A stretch of 64,000 nt of DNA from CANMXU01 sp052030545 (GTDB lineage: Bacteria > Pseudomonadota > Gammaproteobacteria > Enterobacterales > Alteromonadaceae), in the NCBI RefSeq assembly GCF_052030545.1, contig NZ_JBPDIH010000008.1, forward strand, positions 1 to 64,000, in the 5' to 3' direction. Numbering within the stretch: position 1 is the stretch's first letter; the number at the start of each line of letters is the position of its first letter. Made by a program: the position numbers and the translations under genes. Below the pieces are notes generated by a model. That model did not search any database. It was given only the letters and a program-made list of their open reading frames with translations, and was not told the origin of the DNA. Positions 43,494 through 52,052 of the stretch are shown piece by piece.

Positions 43494-43816
43494 TATTTTT
43501 ATTAGTTATAAAAAACATAGGTATTGAGTTTACCTAAAAACAAATGCGCTTTACAGACAATTCATTAACATTTTTTTGATGTTTGTAAGAAGGTTGTTTC
43601 AAATGATTTGCCAATTAGAATAACGTTTCATCAACAACGTACATTGGTTTAGTGCATTAAGGCACGAATATTAAATTTATGCAAAAGATGTTAGTCGCGA
43701 AGCTTGCGCGTAGAGGAACGAAGTCTGTAACAAGGGAATGTTGGGCGAGGTAGGCAGAAAAGGTAAATAAACAGGCTATTCGCACTAGCGCTCACAGCCT
43801 GTTTTATTTTATTTTT
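43494..43816. other. Intergenic region with a possible plus-strand small transcript
   Basis: These 323 bases hold the EAL-HDOD promoter region and the terminator-like hairpin at 43769-43804. Between them, about 43685-43750, is a locally GC-richer patch with the palindromic CGCGAAGCTTGCGCG. A plus-strand small RNA ending at the hairpin is possible but unproven. No convincing coding region is present. Confidence 0.4.
43769..43804. terminator. Terminator hairpin beside the phosphoribosyltransferase gene
   Basis: AAACAGGCT (43769-43777) and AGCCTGTTT (43796-43804) form a 9-bp stem with an inner CGC/GCG pair. It starts 12 bases after the phosphoribosyltransferase stop codon on the minus strand. 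The better T-run (TTTATTTTATTTTTTTATT region) lies on the plus-strand side, so it would also end any plus-strand transcript. Confidence 0.7.
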
Positions 43817-44374
43817 TTATTCAAAAAGCTCGCGAATATTGGCAAGGTCTTTTTTGCCTTCAGCTAGTTCTTCAACTGATAATCCAGAAAGTTCATGTGG
43901 GAAAACCAACCATTCATCAGACTCATGAACATAGTAATCAGGTTTAATATCAACCTTGCTGTTTGCCGGTTTGTACCAAGGACAGGCAATACGAACATCT
44001 GAAGGCATGTTGCGACGCGTTAACAACTCAAGTTGCTTGATTAACGCTTCAATGCTTCGACCTGAGTCAAAAACATCATCAACAATTAATAATCCATCAG
44101 TGGCATTGGCATTTTCAATAATATAATGCAAACCATGTACTTTAATTTCTTTATTTTGCTGATTAATACCGTAGTAAGATGAAGTACGCACGGCAATATG
44201 GTCTGTTTCTACCTTTTTAAAGTCAAAGTATTCTTGTACTGCGATACCAATTGGTGCACCACCTCGCCAAATACCTACGATAAATTGTGGTCTAAAGCCG
44301 TCTTGATAAACTTTAGCAGCAACTCTGAAAGAATCTTCCAGCAATTCCTGCGCTGTAATAAAGCGTTTATTCAT
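43817..44374 (-). CDS. Purine phosphoribosyltransferase (hypoxanthine/xanthine-guanine type)
   Basis: A 185-residue type I phosphoribosyltransferase with the PRPP-binding motif LLIVDDVFDSGRS, an N-terminal FIVGIWRGGAPIGI loop and the hood-like WLVFPHELSG near the C-terminus. Salvage of hypoxanthine, guanine or xanthine to the monophosphate is likely; the exact base is not certain. It would use bases released by DeoD in the nearby nucleoside island. Confidence 0.83.
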   Translation of the reverse strand: MNKRFITAQELLEDSFRVAAKVYQDGFRPQFIVGIWRGGAPIGIAVQEYFDFKKVETDHIAVRTSSYYGINQQNKEIKVHGLHYIIENANATDGLLIVDDVFDSGRSIEALIKQLELLTRRNMPSDVRIACPWYKPANSKVDIKPDYYVHESDEWLVFPHELSGLSVEELAEGKKDLANIRELFE

Positions 44375-44447
44375 AATAATCTACGTTTGTTATATGTTAA
44401 TCGTGCCATTTTCTCATTATAGCGAACACTGAGCAAATGGTTCTTTG

Positions 44448-45440
44448 TTATTTGAGGTATCTATCAATTAATCGAATGTAACTATAAATATACTCACTCG
44501 CGTTGATAAAAAACGCTAAGTTAACATTTTCATAATTGTCTTTATCACTGTGATATAGCTTATGCTCTCCAACACCAAAATAGATAAAAGGAATGTTATT
44601 TTGGTAAAAAACACCGTGATCACTCGCTTGTACCCAATTGGTTCTTCTACCAACAACACTGTAACCTTTAATATTAGTGAAGCCTTTTTTAACTGAAAAC
44701 CTCTTAAATGGTTCAGTATTAATTAACTCAGTAACCAGCTCTGTTGATACCAGGTTGTCGAGATGACTATCAATATAGTGAAGGGTTTTAGTGCTCTTAT
44801 CTCCAGCGATCATATCCATGTTGATATTAAGCGAAATAGCACTGACGATGTCTTGATTATCATCAATAAAAGCTTTGGCACCACTTAAATTTTGCTCCTC
44901 GCCATCGGTAAACAAAAAAATACTGCTGTATTTTAATGGTTGCTTGTTAATTTTGTTAGCAAAAGTAAGTAATGCCGCCGTACCAGAAGCATTGTCGTCA
45001 GCGCCATTAAAAATTTGATAGCCTTTTTTACCAATGTGATCGTAATGTGCGGTAAAAACAATGTATTTTTCAGAAAACTCGGTTCCTTCGACAAAGGCAG
45101 TCACGTTATAGCCTTGCTTTGAGGTAAATAGTTGTTTCTTGATAAATTGATGAGCATATTGCTGTTTAAAAGGGGCTACATTTGAAGATTGCAGTCGCTC
45201 GATTATATATTGTTGTGCCTTAATATTACCCGCACTGCCAAGTTTTCTACCTTCAAATTCGTCTGACGATAAAACTTTTAAATCTGATAACAATTGTGCA
45301 TGGTTCAATTTAGCTTCACCGGCAGATGATGCTAAATTATTGCTATTGTTTGAAGCTATTTGTGATGAACAACCTAAAAGAAAAGCCGCTAAAATCGCGG
45401 CTAATATCGTCTTGTTTCTATAGTTTTTGATAGCTAGCAT
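44448..45440 (-). CDS. M28-family zinc aminopeptidase, lipoprotein
   Basis: A 330-residue exported peptidase. A lipoprotein signal ends at Cys24 (AAFLLGC). The M28 metal ligands are visible in order: FTAHYDHIG, NGADDNASG, FTDGEEQNLSG (catalytic Glu and ligand), NINMDMIAG and HKLYHSDKDNYENV. It cleaves N-terminal residues from peptides outside the inner membrane. Its start lies 23 bases inside the 3' end of the upstream TPR gene, so the two are cotranscribed and probably coupled. Confidence 0.9.
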   Translation of the reverse strand: MLAIKNYRNKTILAAILAAFLLGCSSQIASNNSNNLASSAGEAKLNHAQLLSDLKVLSSDEFEGRKLGSAGNIKAQQYIIERLQSSNVAPFKQQYAHQFIKKQLFTSKQGYNVTAFVEGTEFSEKYIVFTAHYDHIGKKGYQIFNGADDNASGTAALLTFANKINKQPLKYSSIFLFTDGEEQNLSGAKAFIDDNQDIVSAISLNINMDMIAGDKSTKTLHYIDSHLDNLVSTELVTELINTEPFKRFSVKKGFTNIKGYSVVGRRTNWVQASDHGVFYQNNIPFIYFGVGEHKLYHSDKDNYENVNLAFFINASEYIYSYIRLIDRYLK

Positions 45441-46611
45441 GCTCGGCTTGTTTTAAAAAGTTTAACTTGGCTATGTATTGATTTTCAATCTGGGTAATTT
45501 TATTAAGCGCCAAAGCCTTTTTTAATGACTTTTTAGCGGCACTATAATTACCCATTTCGTAATGTACCTTGGCTAAACCAAAATAAAACTCATCAACACG
45601 ACCAGATAAGTCGATCGCTTTTTTATAGTGATTTAATGCGTGATGTGGCTCACCGCGATGCAAGGCTTCGTCAGCTAACAACGCATAATAGTATGGGTTG
45701 TTGATGCGTTTGCGCAAAATTGAAAGCTCTATTTGCTCTGCGACATCTAACTCACCTTGCGAGCGCAGTAATATAGCTAAATTATTTAACGCCGTATTGT
45801 TGTTTCTATTGATATTTATCGCTTTGTGATAGGCATATTCCGCATGTTGGTCGAGCTGTTTGTGTTTATATAAAACCCCTAAGTTCCCCCAAGCTGAGCT
45901 AAAGTTAGGGTCAATCAACGTAGCCGCTTTTAGATATCGATAGGCCACTGAATAATCTTTATTCGCGAGTGCGTCTGCACCTTTGTTATTGTAAAACATA
46001 GCGACAATTTTATTTTTACCAATTGCACGGCGTGGAAATGATTTTTTGTTGATGTAAGGGTCAAAATCAATCTCTAGTACTTCTTCTGACATCAGTGATA
46101 TTTTATTTGATTCAATCCTTTTTCTAATCAACAAATTAACATGCCCCGTTAGCATGTTGTATTCACCATCGCGTTGCCAATATTCTGGCACTAATACATC
46201 TTGAAAAGTCACCGAAAGTTTTGCTGCTTTTGCTAGCGAATACGCCATAATCGTGAGTGACATACAATTTGCTTCGCCCGAATGAAACGCCTGCCTTGCG
46301 GTAAGATTCGCACCACCTTGATATTGCAGGTTGATTTGTTCAGACTCAAAGATATGCTCTAATAGTTCAGAAGCACGCTTTCGCTCGTCGTAAATGCGGC
46401 TGAGCTTATTATCAACAAGTGCCTGCATGTCTTCATCGAGGGCAAAAATTTCGTCTAAGGTTTCTACAGCATATTCGTCATGCCCTTCAAATTCATGATC
46501 AAGGTAAACAGAATTGACTGTCGTCGGTTCAAAGTTGAATTTTGGTGTAGTTTTACAAGCACTTAACAGCAAAAGTAAAACAACTAAAGAAAGGATATTG
46601 AATAGTTTCAT
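45418..46611 (-). CDS. TPR lipoprotein with N-terminal transglutaminase-like region
   Basis: A 397-residue envelope lipoprotein. The Met at 46611 has GGAG about 8 bases upstream and starts a lipoprotein signal with Cys19 (LLLSAC). Residues about 70-180 include FHSGEANCMSLTIMAYSLAK, a Cys context like bacterial transglutaminase-like domains. The C-terminal part contains about four TPR units (for example PNFSSAWGNLGVLYKHKQLD). It overlaps the M28 peptidase gene, suggesting joint action in peptide or envelope turnover. Function unknown. Confidence 0.8.
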   Translation of the reverse strand: MKLFNILSLVVLLLLLSACKTTPKFNFEPTTVNSVYLDHEFEGHDEYAVETLDEIFALDEDMQALVDNKLSRIYDERKRASELLEHIFESEQINLQYQGGANLTARQAFHSGEANCMSLTIMAYSLAKAAKLSVTFQDVLVPEYWQRDGEYNMLTGHVNLLIRKRIESNKISLMSEEVLEIDFDPYINKKSFPRRAIGKNKIVAMFYNNKGADALANKDYSVAYRYLKAATLIDPNFSSAWGNLGVLYKHKQLDQHAEYAYHKAININRNNNTALNNLAILLRSQGELDVAEQIELSILRKRINNPYYYALLADEALHRGEPHHALNHYKKAIDLSGRVDEFYFGLAKVHYEMGNYSAAKKSLKKALALNKITQIENQYIAKLNFLKQAEHASYQKL

Positions 46612-46727
46612 AACAAACTCCATCGCATACACCTACCTTAAGCATATACGACAGAGTAATTATTGAACAGTTTAAGGCAAGGTTATTAATATTCCCTTAC
46701 AAACTGAATTGATAATCAACAGCAAGG

Positions 46728-47585
46728 TTAATTGTGCTTAAGCATATCTAGCCAAGAACTTTGTTGATTGATTTTTGTTTTAGCGCCATAAGATAAACGG
46801 TGCGTACCGTGACACTGCGCACAGGCTAATACTGCTAAAGTGCCTAAATCTCGTCCCTGCTCTTTCGCGCTACCGTTAACTAAACTATTTTCTAGGCTAT
46901 TCAGTGTATTAACAACCGTTTCATCTGGATAAGCTTTACCGCCCCGATGACAATTAACACAGCTTTTGCCTAACACATCCATTTCAACTTTTAGATCATT
47001 TAAAGACGCTAAAGCGTTCTCTACATTGCCGTCTTGTGCAGAAATTTTAATTTGGTTAACTTGGCGCGTTAACTTATTCATGTGCGCTTGATATGACAAA
47101 GGCGAATCAAGGGTGATAGTTGAAAAATCAGGCGTTCGGTAAGTTAACGCCGTAATTGCTTGATAGTCGTCATGGCAGCTATCACAATTTTTTTGTAAGC
47201 TATTTACCGCTGTAGAAACTTGGCTAAATTGGTTTTGATCAACATGTGCCTGTAACTGTGCTAATGCGTTGTAGTCTAAATTTTTTCGCCACGTTGGCAC
47301 CATTTCAGCAATTTTTCCATAGTGTTTGGTAAGATCTGCCATCCACTTTTTCATTAACTCACTGTCTTGCTGCTTAGCGTAATAATCAACCGCTTGCATT
47401 TCTCGACGTAATTGAAACATGGTATGCAGCCAAACTTGTCGTTTATTTTGTGGCTTATACCATTGCGCTAATGCTTTCGGGGGCATTTTAACCATATTGA
47501 TATGCTCATCATGCTGATAGACCACAACAGCCGTTATCGCTATCATTAATAAGGGTAAAATAATTATGCTAAGCCAACGCTTCAT
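46728..47585 (-). CDS. Membrane-anchored or periplasmic tri-haem c-type cytochrome
   Basis: A 285-residue protein with an N-terminal signal or anchor (about 5-22) and three haem-binding CxxCH motifs: CDSCH, CVNCH and CAQCH. The first two sit at the ends of helical repeats like cytochrome c' or methyl-accepting four-helix modules. The third is near the C-terminus before a short tail. It is probably an electron-transfer protein on the periplasmic face. The partner is unknown. It is divergent from the FGGY kinase. Confidence 0.85.
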   Translation of the reverse strand: MKRWLSIIILPLLMIAITAVVVYQHDEHINMVKMPPKALAQWYKPQNKRQVWLHTMFQLRREMQAVDYYAKQQDSELMKKWMADLTKHYGKIAEMVPTWRKNLDYNALAQLQAHVDQNQFSQVSTAVNSLQKNCDSCHDDYQAITALTYRTPDFSTITLDSPLSYQAHMNKLTRQVNQIKISAQDGNVENALASLNDLKVEMDVLGKSCVNCHRGGKAYPDETVVNTLNSLENSLVNGSAKEQGRDLGTLAVLACAQCHGTHRLSYGAKTKINQQSSWLDMLKHN

Positions 47586-47744
47586 GCAAAAATCCTATTA
47601 TTAGAAGACTCGTTTCTTGTCAGTTAGTATAAGTAATCTAATACGTTAACTGTTGATCCGGCACAAATAAACCAACTTTTGTCACAGTTAATTTTATTTT
47701 AGCGTCGCTTCTGTCAATATTAGCGTCACAATAAAAAAATAATA

Positions 47745-49343
47745 ATGAGAACAAACGTGTCTACAAACCACCCTGATGATCTATTTTTAGTAATTGATAA
47801 TGGTACGCAAAGTATTCGCGCCATGATTTTTAATCAACAAGGTGAGTTATTGGCAAAATCTAGCGTTAAGTTAGCAAATTACCATTGCCCACAACCCGGC
47901 TGGGCTGAACAAGAAGCCCATTATTTTTGGCAGATGATCGGTGATGCTTGTCAACAACTGTGGCAGTTGCCAGATGTTGTTGAGCAAAAATTAAAAGACA
48001 AAATAGTAGCAATGTCGGTAACCACCCAGCGCGGCACTGTCGTTAATTTAGATAGCGACGCCAAGCCACTAAGACCTGCGATATTATGGCTTGATCAACG
48101 ACTTGCCGATTTAACCACAAATGAACAAAAGAAAATCCCTTGGTACTTAACCTTAGTGTTTAAAAGTATTAATAAATGGAATTTAATTGAATATTTTTAC
48201 CGCAAATCGCAAGCGAATTGGCTCGCACAAAAGCAACCCGAAATATGGCAAAAAACGGATAAATTTTTACTTCTCTCTGGTTATTTAAACTATCAACTTA
48301 CTAGTAACTTTAAAGACTCCGTCGCCAGTATTATTGGTTACTTACCCTTTGATTATAAAAAGCAAAACTGGGCAGCAAAATACCATTGGAAATGGCAGTT
48401 ATTGCCAATTTCGGCAAATATGTTACCCGAACTTATTCAGCCAGGAGAGCTCATCGGCTGTATCACTGAAGCCGCAAGTAAACACATAGGGCTAAAACAA
48501 GGGTTACCCGTTATTGCTAGCGCATCTGATAAAGCCTGCGAAGTTTTGGGCTCAGGGTGTATTAGCCCCAATACCGCCAATTTAAGTTTTGGTACCACAG
48601 CAACCATTAATACCAACAACAAACGTTATGTCGAGCCGCAACCTTTTCTGCCCGCCTACCCGTCTGCAATTCCTGCGCATTACAACAGTGAAATTATGAT
48701 TTATCGTGGATTTTGGATGGTTAATTGGTTTAAACAAGAATTTGGACAGCAAGAAACAGCACAAGCACAGCAACTTGGCGTAAGTGTAGAAAGCTTATTT
48801 GATCAATTAATTGAAGATATTCCCGCTGGTTCGATGGGCTTAATGCTACAGCCTTATTGGTCACCGAGCTTAACTAATTTAGAAGCAAAAGGCGCGATGC
48901 TTGGTTTTGGCGATGTACACCATCGCGGTCATATTTACCGAGCAATACTTGAAGGTCTCGCCTATGCATTAAAAGAAGGGCAACAAACATTAGCTAAACG
49001 CCAAGGTATTGAAATCGATCGCTTAATTATTTCAGGCGGTGGCTCACAATCGGATGCGGCAATGCAGCTAAGTGCTGATATTTTTAATTTACCTACTCAC
49101 CGGCCACATACCTTTGAAACCTCAGGCTTAGGCGCAGCAATAAATATCGCGGTGGGCTGTGGCTATTTTGATGATTATCAACAAGCGATAAAAGCAATGA
49201 CTCATATCAAGCAAACATTTTTACCTGATAAAAAGAATGTTGCACTTTACCACCAACTTTACCATCGCGTTTATAAAAAAATGTATCAGCAACTTAAACC
49301 TTTATATAAAAATATCAAAGACATTACCGGCTACCCAGAGTAA
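47745..49343 (+). CDS. FGGY-family carbohydrate kinase
   Basis: A 532-residue sugar kinase with the ASKHA ATPase fold: N-terminal LVIDNGTQSIRAMIFN, substrate-side PGWAEQEAHYFW and ILWLDQRLADL, adenosine-site NLSFGTTATINTNN and IISGGGSQSDAAMQLSAD. Members phosphorylate xylulose, glycerol, ribulose and others; this one cannot be assigned by eye. It is a single plus-strand gene among cytochrome and DUF1501/1800 genes, with no sugar transporter nearby. Confidence 0.85.
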   Translation: MRTNVSTNHPDDLFLVIDNGTQSIRAMIFNQQGELLAKSSVKLANYHCPQPGWAEQEAHYFWQMIGDACQQLWQLPDVVEQKLKDKIVAMSVTTQRGTVVNLDSDAKPLRPAILWLDQRLADLTTNEQKKIPWYLTLVFKSINKWNLIEYFYRKSQANWLAQKQPEIWQKTDKFLLLSGYLNYQLTSNFKDSVASIIGYLPFDYKKQNWAAKYHWKWQLLPISANMLPELIQPGELIGCITEAASKHIGLKQGLPVIASASDKACEVLGSGCISPNTANLSFGTTATINTNNKRYVEPQPFLPAYPSAIPAHYNSEIMIYRGFWMVNWFKQEFGQQETAQAQQLGVSVESLFDQLIEDIPAGSMGLMLQPYWSPSLTNLEAKGAMLGFGDVHHRGHIYRAILEGLAYALKEGQQTLAKRQGIEIDRLIISGGGSQSDAAMQLSADIFNLPTHRPHTFETSGLGAAINIAVGCGYFDDYQQAIKAMTHIKQTFLPDKKNVALYHQLYHRVYKKMYQQLKPLYKNIKDITGYPE

Positions 49344-49346
49344 TTT

Positions 49347-49379
49347 CCTAGGTAGCAACATGGTGTTACTTAGGTTTTT
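49347..49379 (+). terminator. Terminator of the FGGY kinase gene
   Basis: CCTAGGTAGC (49347-49356) pairs with GTTACTTAGG (49365-49374) as ten base pairs, two of them G-U, followed by TTTTTATT. It begins 4 bases after the kinase stop codon and overlaps the end of the convergent DUF1501 gene. Confidence 0.72.
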
Positions 49380-50512
49380 ATTAATTGATGTTTTAAAATT
49401 GGCGCGCTAGGGAAAGCTTCATTAATTTGGTTTGTATCTAGCTGCCAATGCTGTTTTATTGCCGTTGCGATCCACGAAAACGTTGACGATGTAGGTTTTA
49501 AATCGCGTTGTTCAAACAGTTGTGCTTGTGCTAATCCCGGCCATTGCCCAAGTACTTGACCACCGTTAACAGCGCCACCGGCTAAAAACATCGCGCTTGC
49601 ACTGCCGTGATCTGTGCCTGCAGTACCATTTTCTTTAGCAGTTCGACCAAATTCAGTTGCCACAACAACTAAAGTCTCTTGCCAATGTTCGCCTAACGTT
49701 TGCTTTAACAAAGCTAAGCCCTTATCCAGTGTCGATAACTGACGATTTAACCGATTAGCTTGGTTATTATGGGTATCCCAACCACCCAATTCCAACATCG
49801 CACAATCAACACCCTGCTCGCCTTTTAATAAGGTGCCGCAAGATTTTGCCAATTCAATAAAGTTGCCTTGTTGCTTTTTACTATCATTTGACATAGTCAT
49901 ATCTTCAACCGCCATACCGCTAGCTAAACGCTCGCTTAACAGTTCATCTTCTTGATACATTTTGCTTAACGCTTGGTAAATGTCATCGTCAGCTTCTTTT
50001 AATTTTGACGGATACCAAGTATCAACGGCTTTATTACCGCGCATAGTAATCGGTGTTGAACGAGCAATTGCCAGTGCGGCTTTGTTTTGTTGGGCAACCA
50101 AACGTCCTAACCAACCACTTTGATGATCAATTTCCGCCTTACCACTTTCTAAAAAATCTTGCGCATCAAAATGCGAACGCTCACGATAACCAGAAGAAAC
50201 CGCAACTACCGGTAGCAATTGTTTTTGTTGATACCAGCTATGTAAATTTTTTAACGCCGGATGCAATGCATAGCCGTTGTCTAATTGAAGTGTTTTATCT
50301 TTGATCGCTTTATTAAGACTGGGCCTTAGTGTTTTAAGGTTGTCATCAAAAGTGGGTACAACCGTGTGCAATGAATCTAAACCGCCACGCAATATTAACC
50401 AGACGATCTTAGGCTGTTTTTGCGCCTTATTAACCAATACATTTGCCATTAATGGTGATTGAAATACCACCAAAGATGCCGCTAAGCTTTTCATAAATTG
50501 TCGACGTTGCAT
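49370..50512 (-). CDS. DUF1501 protein, Tat-exported
   Basis: A 380-residue protein of the DUF1501 family (alkaline-phosphatase/sulfatase-like fold). The N-terminus MQRRQFMKSLAASLVV is a twin-arginine signal. Conserved segments are IVWLILRGGLDSLHTVVP, LELGGWDTHNNQ, FGRTAKENGTAGTDHG and FLAGGAVNGGQVLG. Function is unknown, but it is regularly paired with DUF1800. Its ribosome-binding site AAGGAG lies within the last codons of DUF1800 and the ATG follows that stop codon by 2 bases. Confidence 0.9.
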   Translation of the reverse strand: MQRRQFMKSLAASLVVFQSPLMANVLVNKAQKQPKIVWLILRGGLDSLHTVVPTFDDNLKTLRPSLNKAIKDKTLQLDNGYALHPALKNLHSWYQQKQLLPVVAVSSGYRERSHFDAQDFLESGKAEIDHQSGWLGRLVAQQNKAALAIARSTPITMRGNKAVDTWYPSKLKEADDDIYQALSKMYQEDELLSERLASGMAVEDMTMSNDSKKQQGNFIELAKSCGTLLKGEQGVDCAMLELGGWDTHNNQANRLNRQLSTLDKGLALLKQTLGEHWQETLVVVATEFGRTAKENGTAGTDHGSASAMFLAGGAVNGGQVLGQWPGLAQAQLFEQRDLKPTSSTFSWIATAIKQHWQLDTNQINEAFPSAPILKHQLIKT

Positions 50513-50514
50513 CG

Positions 50515-51864
50515 TTATCTCCTTAAAAACTCAGGGCTCATTAATAATAAAGTCATTGCTTGGCGCCGACTTTCGGCACGTAAAACACTCTGGTAGGTGC
50601 GTTTACTCACGTGTTTTGAAAAAATATGGGCTAATGTCTTTTCGGCATTGGCTTTATATTTACTGGCAAACATAGACGCCCACTCTATTCTTGCAATAAG
50701 TGCATTACCGCCATTCCAGTCTTCTTGCACATCGCCATATCCTGCAGGAGAGCCAGCATTAAATGGCCGTTGCCCGAGGGAAGCTAAACTATTAAATAAT
50801 TGTGAATTAGATACCTTTTTAGCATCAACCGCTCGGCACGCTGAAATTATAAATTCTCTAGGGGTTTTGTATTTTACCGAAGTATTAGACCAAGCATGTT
50901 CCGATTGCACCAACTCAATCATCACGTCTTTTATATTGCCATTCGTTTTTTGCCAGCGCTGGTTAAGTTGCTTCACTAGCGCTTTAGGTGGTTGATCACT
51001 AACAAAATGACGGGCAAGCTTATAACAGATATGTTGCGCCGTCGCCGGATGGCGGGCTAAATCTTGTAACATGGCGCGGCCTTGCTCAACACCTTTTTGG
51101 CTATAACGTTTAGTTAATAAAGTACGTGTGCCGGGTTGATGGCCGACTTTTCGAAAAATAAAACCGGGTTGTTCTTCTTTTCTTGGGTTTGCCACACTCC
51201 AGCCGGTGATCGCCATCGCAAGCTCAGTAACATCATCTTGATCATAGCCGCCATTAACGCCTAAGGTGTGCAACTCTAATATTTCACGCGCGAGGTTTTC
51301 ATTTAAGCCTTTGCCTTTTTTACCCAACCTTGAATCTGGCCCAAATGAGCGTTCATTATTTAAATACAAAATCATGGTTGGATGGCTGCTCACCGCCAAT
51401 AACATATCTTCGAATGAACCTAAAAGATTGGGCGCGATAGCTTCACGCTCTAATGTTCCAGCTAATGCCGTTAAATATGGACCTTGCGCAGTAACACTAA
51501 AGTGATTTGAGAAAAAATCGAGTAAACGCCAGTTAAGGCTGTTAGGAGATGCAATTGCGCTATTAACGGTATCGACGCTAAAACCACGCAATAATTCACG
51601 ATTGTATTTTTTGCTTTTTTCTTTGGCGTTTGTCAGGTCTTTATTGGCTTGTTTTTTTTCAGCACGTTCAGCTTGCTTTAACTTGGCGAGTTTTTTTGAT
51701 ATTTCAACCGACGTTGGTAAGGCGGTAGTAAAGCTTAACGCGGGGCTTTGATTTAATTGACTAATTAGCCACATTTTAGGATTTTTATCTGCGGCGGCAA
51801 GCTCTAACGGCCTTGCTCCGAGTCCAAACCTATTCACGGCGATAACGGCTTGTATTGACGACAT
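50515..51864 (-). CDS. DUF1800 protein
   Basis: A 449-residue DUF1800 family protein of unknown function. It starts directly in the domain (AVNRFGLGARPLEL) and shows LNENLAREILELHTLGVNGG and RHPATAQHICYKLARHFVSD, both typical. No signal peptide is visible, while its operon partner DUF1501 has a Tat signal, so it may be exported as a complex with that partner or remain in the cytoplasm. The residues 63-90 are a Lys-rich coil. Confidence 0.9.
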   Translation of the reverse strand: MSSIQAVIAVNRFGLGARPLELAAADKNPKMWLISQLNQSPALSFTTALPTSVEISKKLAKLKQAERAEKKQANKDLTNAKEKSKKYNRELLRGFSVDTVNSAIASPNSLNWRLLDFFSNHFSVTAQGPYLTALAGTLEREAIAPNLLGSFEDMLLAVSSHPTMILYLNNERSFGPDSRLGKKGKGLNENLAREILELHTLGVNGGYDQDDVTELAMAITGWSVANPRKEEQPGFIFRKVGHQPGTRTLLTKRYSQKGVEQGRAMLQDLARHPATAQHICYKLARHFVSDQPPKALVKQLNQRWQKTNGNIKDVMIELVQSEHAWSNTSVKYKTPREFIISACRAVDAKKVSNSQLFNSLASLGQRPFNAGSPAGYGDVQEDWNGGNALIARIEWASMFASKYKANAEKTLAHIFSKHVSKRTYQSVLRAESRRQAMTLLLMSPEFLRR

Positions 51865-51986
51865 GCTTATACTCAGTTTTATTAATGCACTTGTTATTAA
51901 CTTAAACTAGCCGGCATAAAACGCTATGGCTTTTACACATCTTTACAACATAAATTTATCAAATATCTGGCTGATAAAACCAAAAA

Positions 51987-52024
51987 TGCTTTTCAATGAC
52001 AGGATAAACTGCCAATGAAAAGCA
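51987..52024 (-). terminator. Terminator of the octahaem cytochrome gene
   Basis: TGCTTTTCA (51987-51995) and TGAAAAGCA (52016-52024) form a 9-bp stem with an inner CAG/CTG pair. On the minus strand it is followed by TTTTTGGTTTT. It lies 28 bases after the cytochrome stop codon. Confidence 0.7.
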
Positions 52025-52052
52025 CTAAAAAGGTCTTACTATTTATAGCGCG

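Noticed and set aside
43679..43753. A 24-codon plus-strand ORF in the EAL-HDOD/phosphoribosyltransferase gap
   Set aside because: It has no ribosome-binding site and no recognisable motif; the region is better explained as regulatory or as a small RNA.
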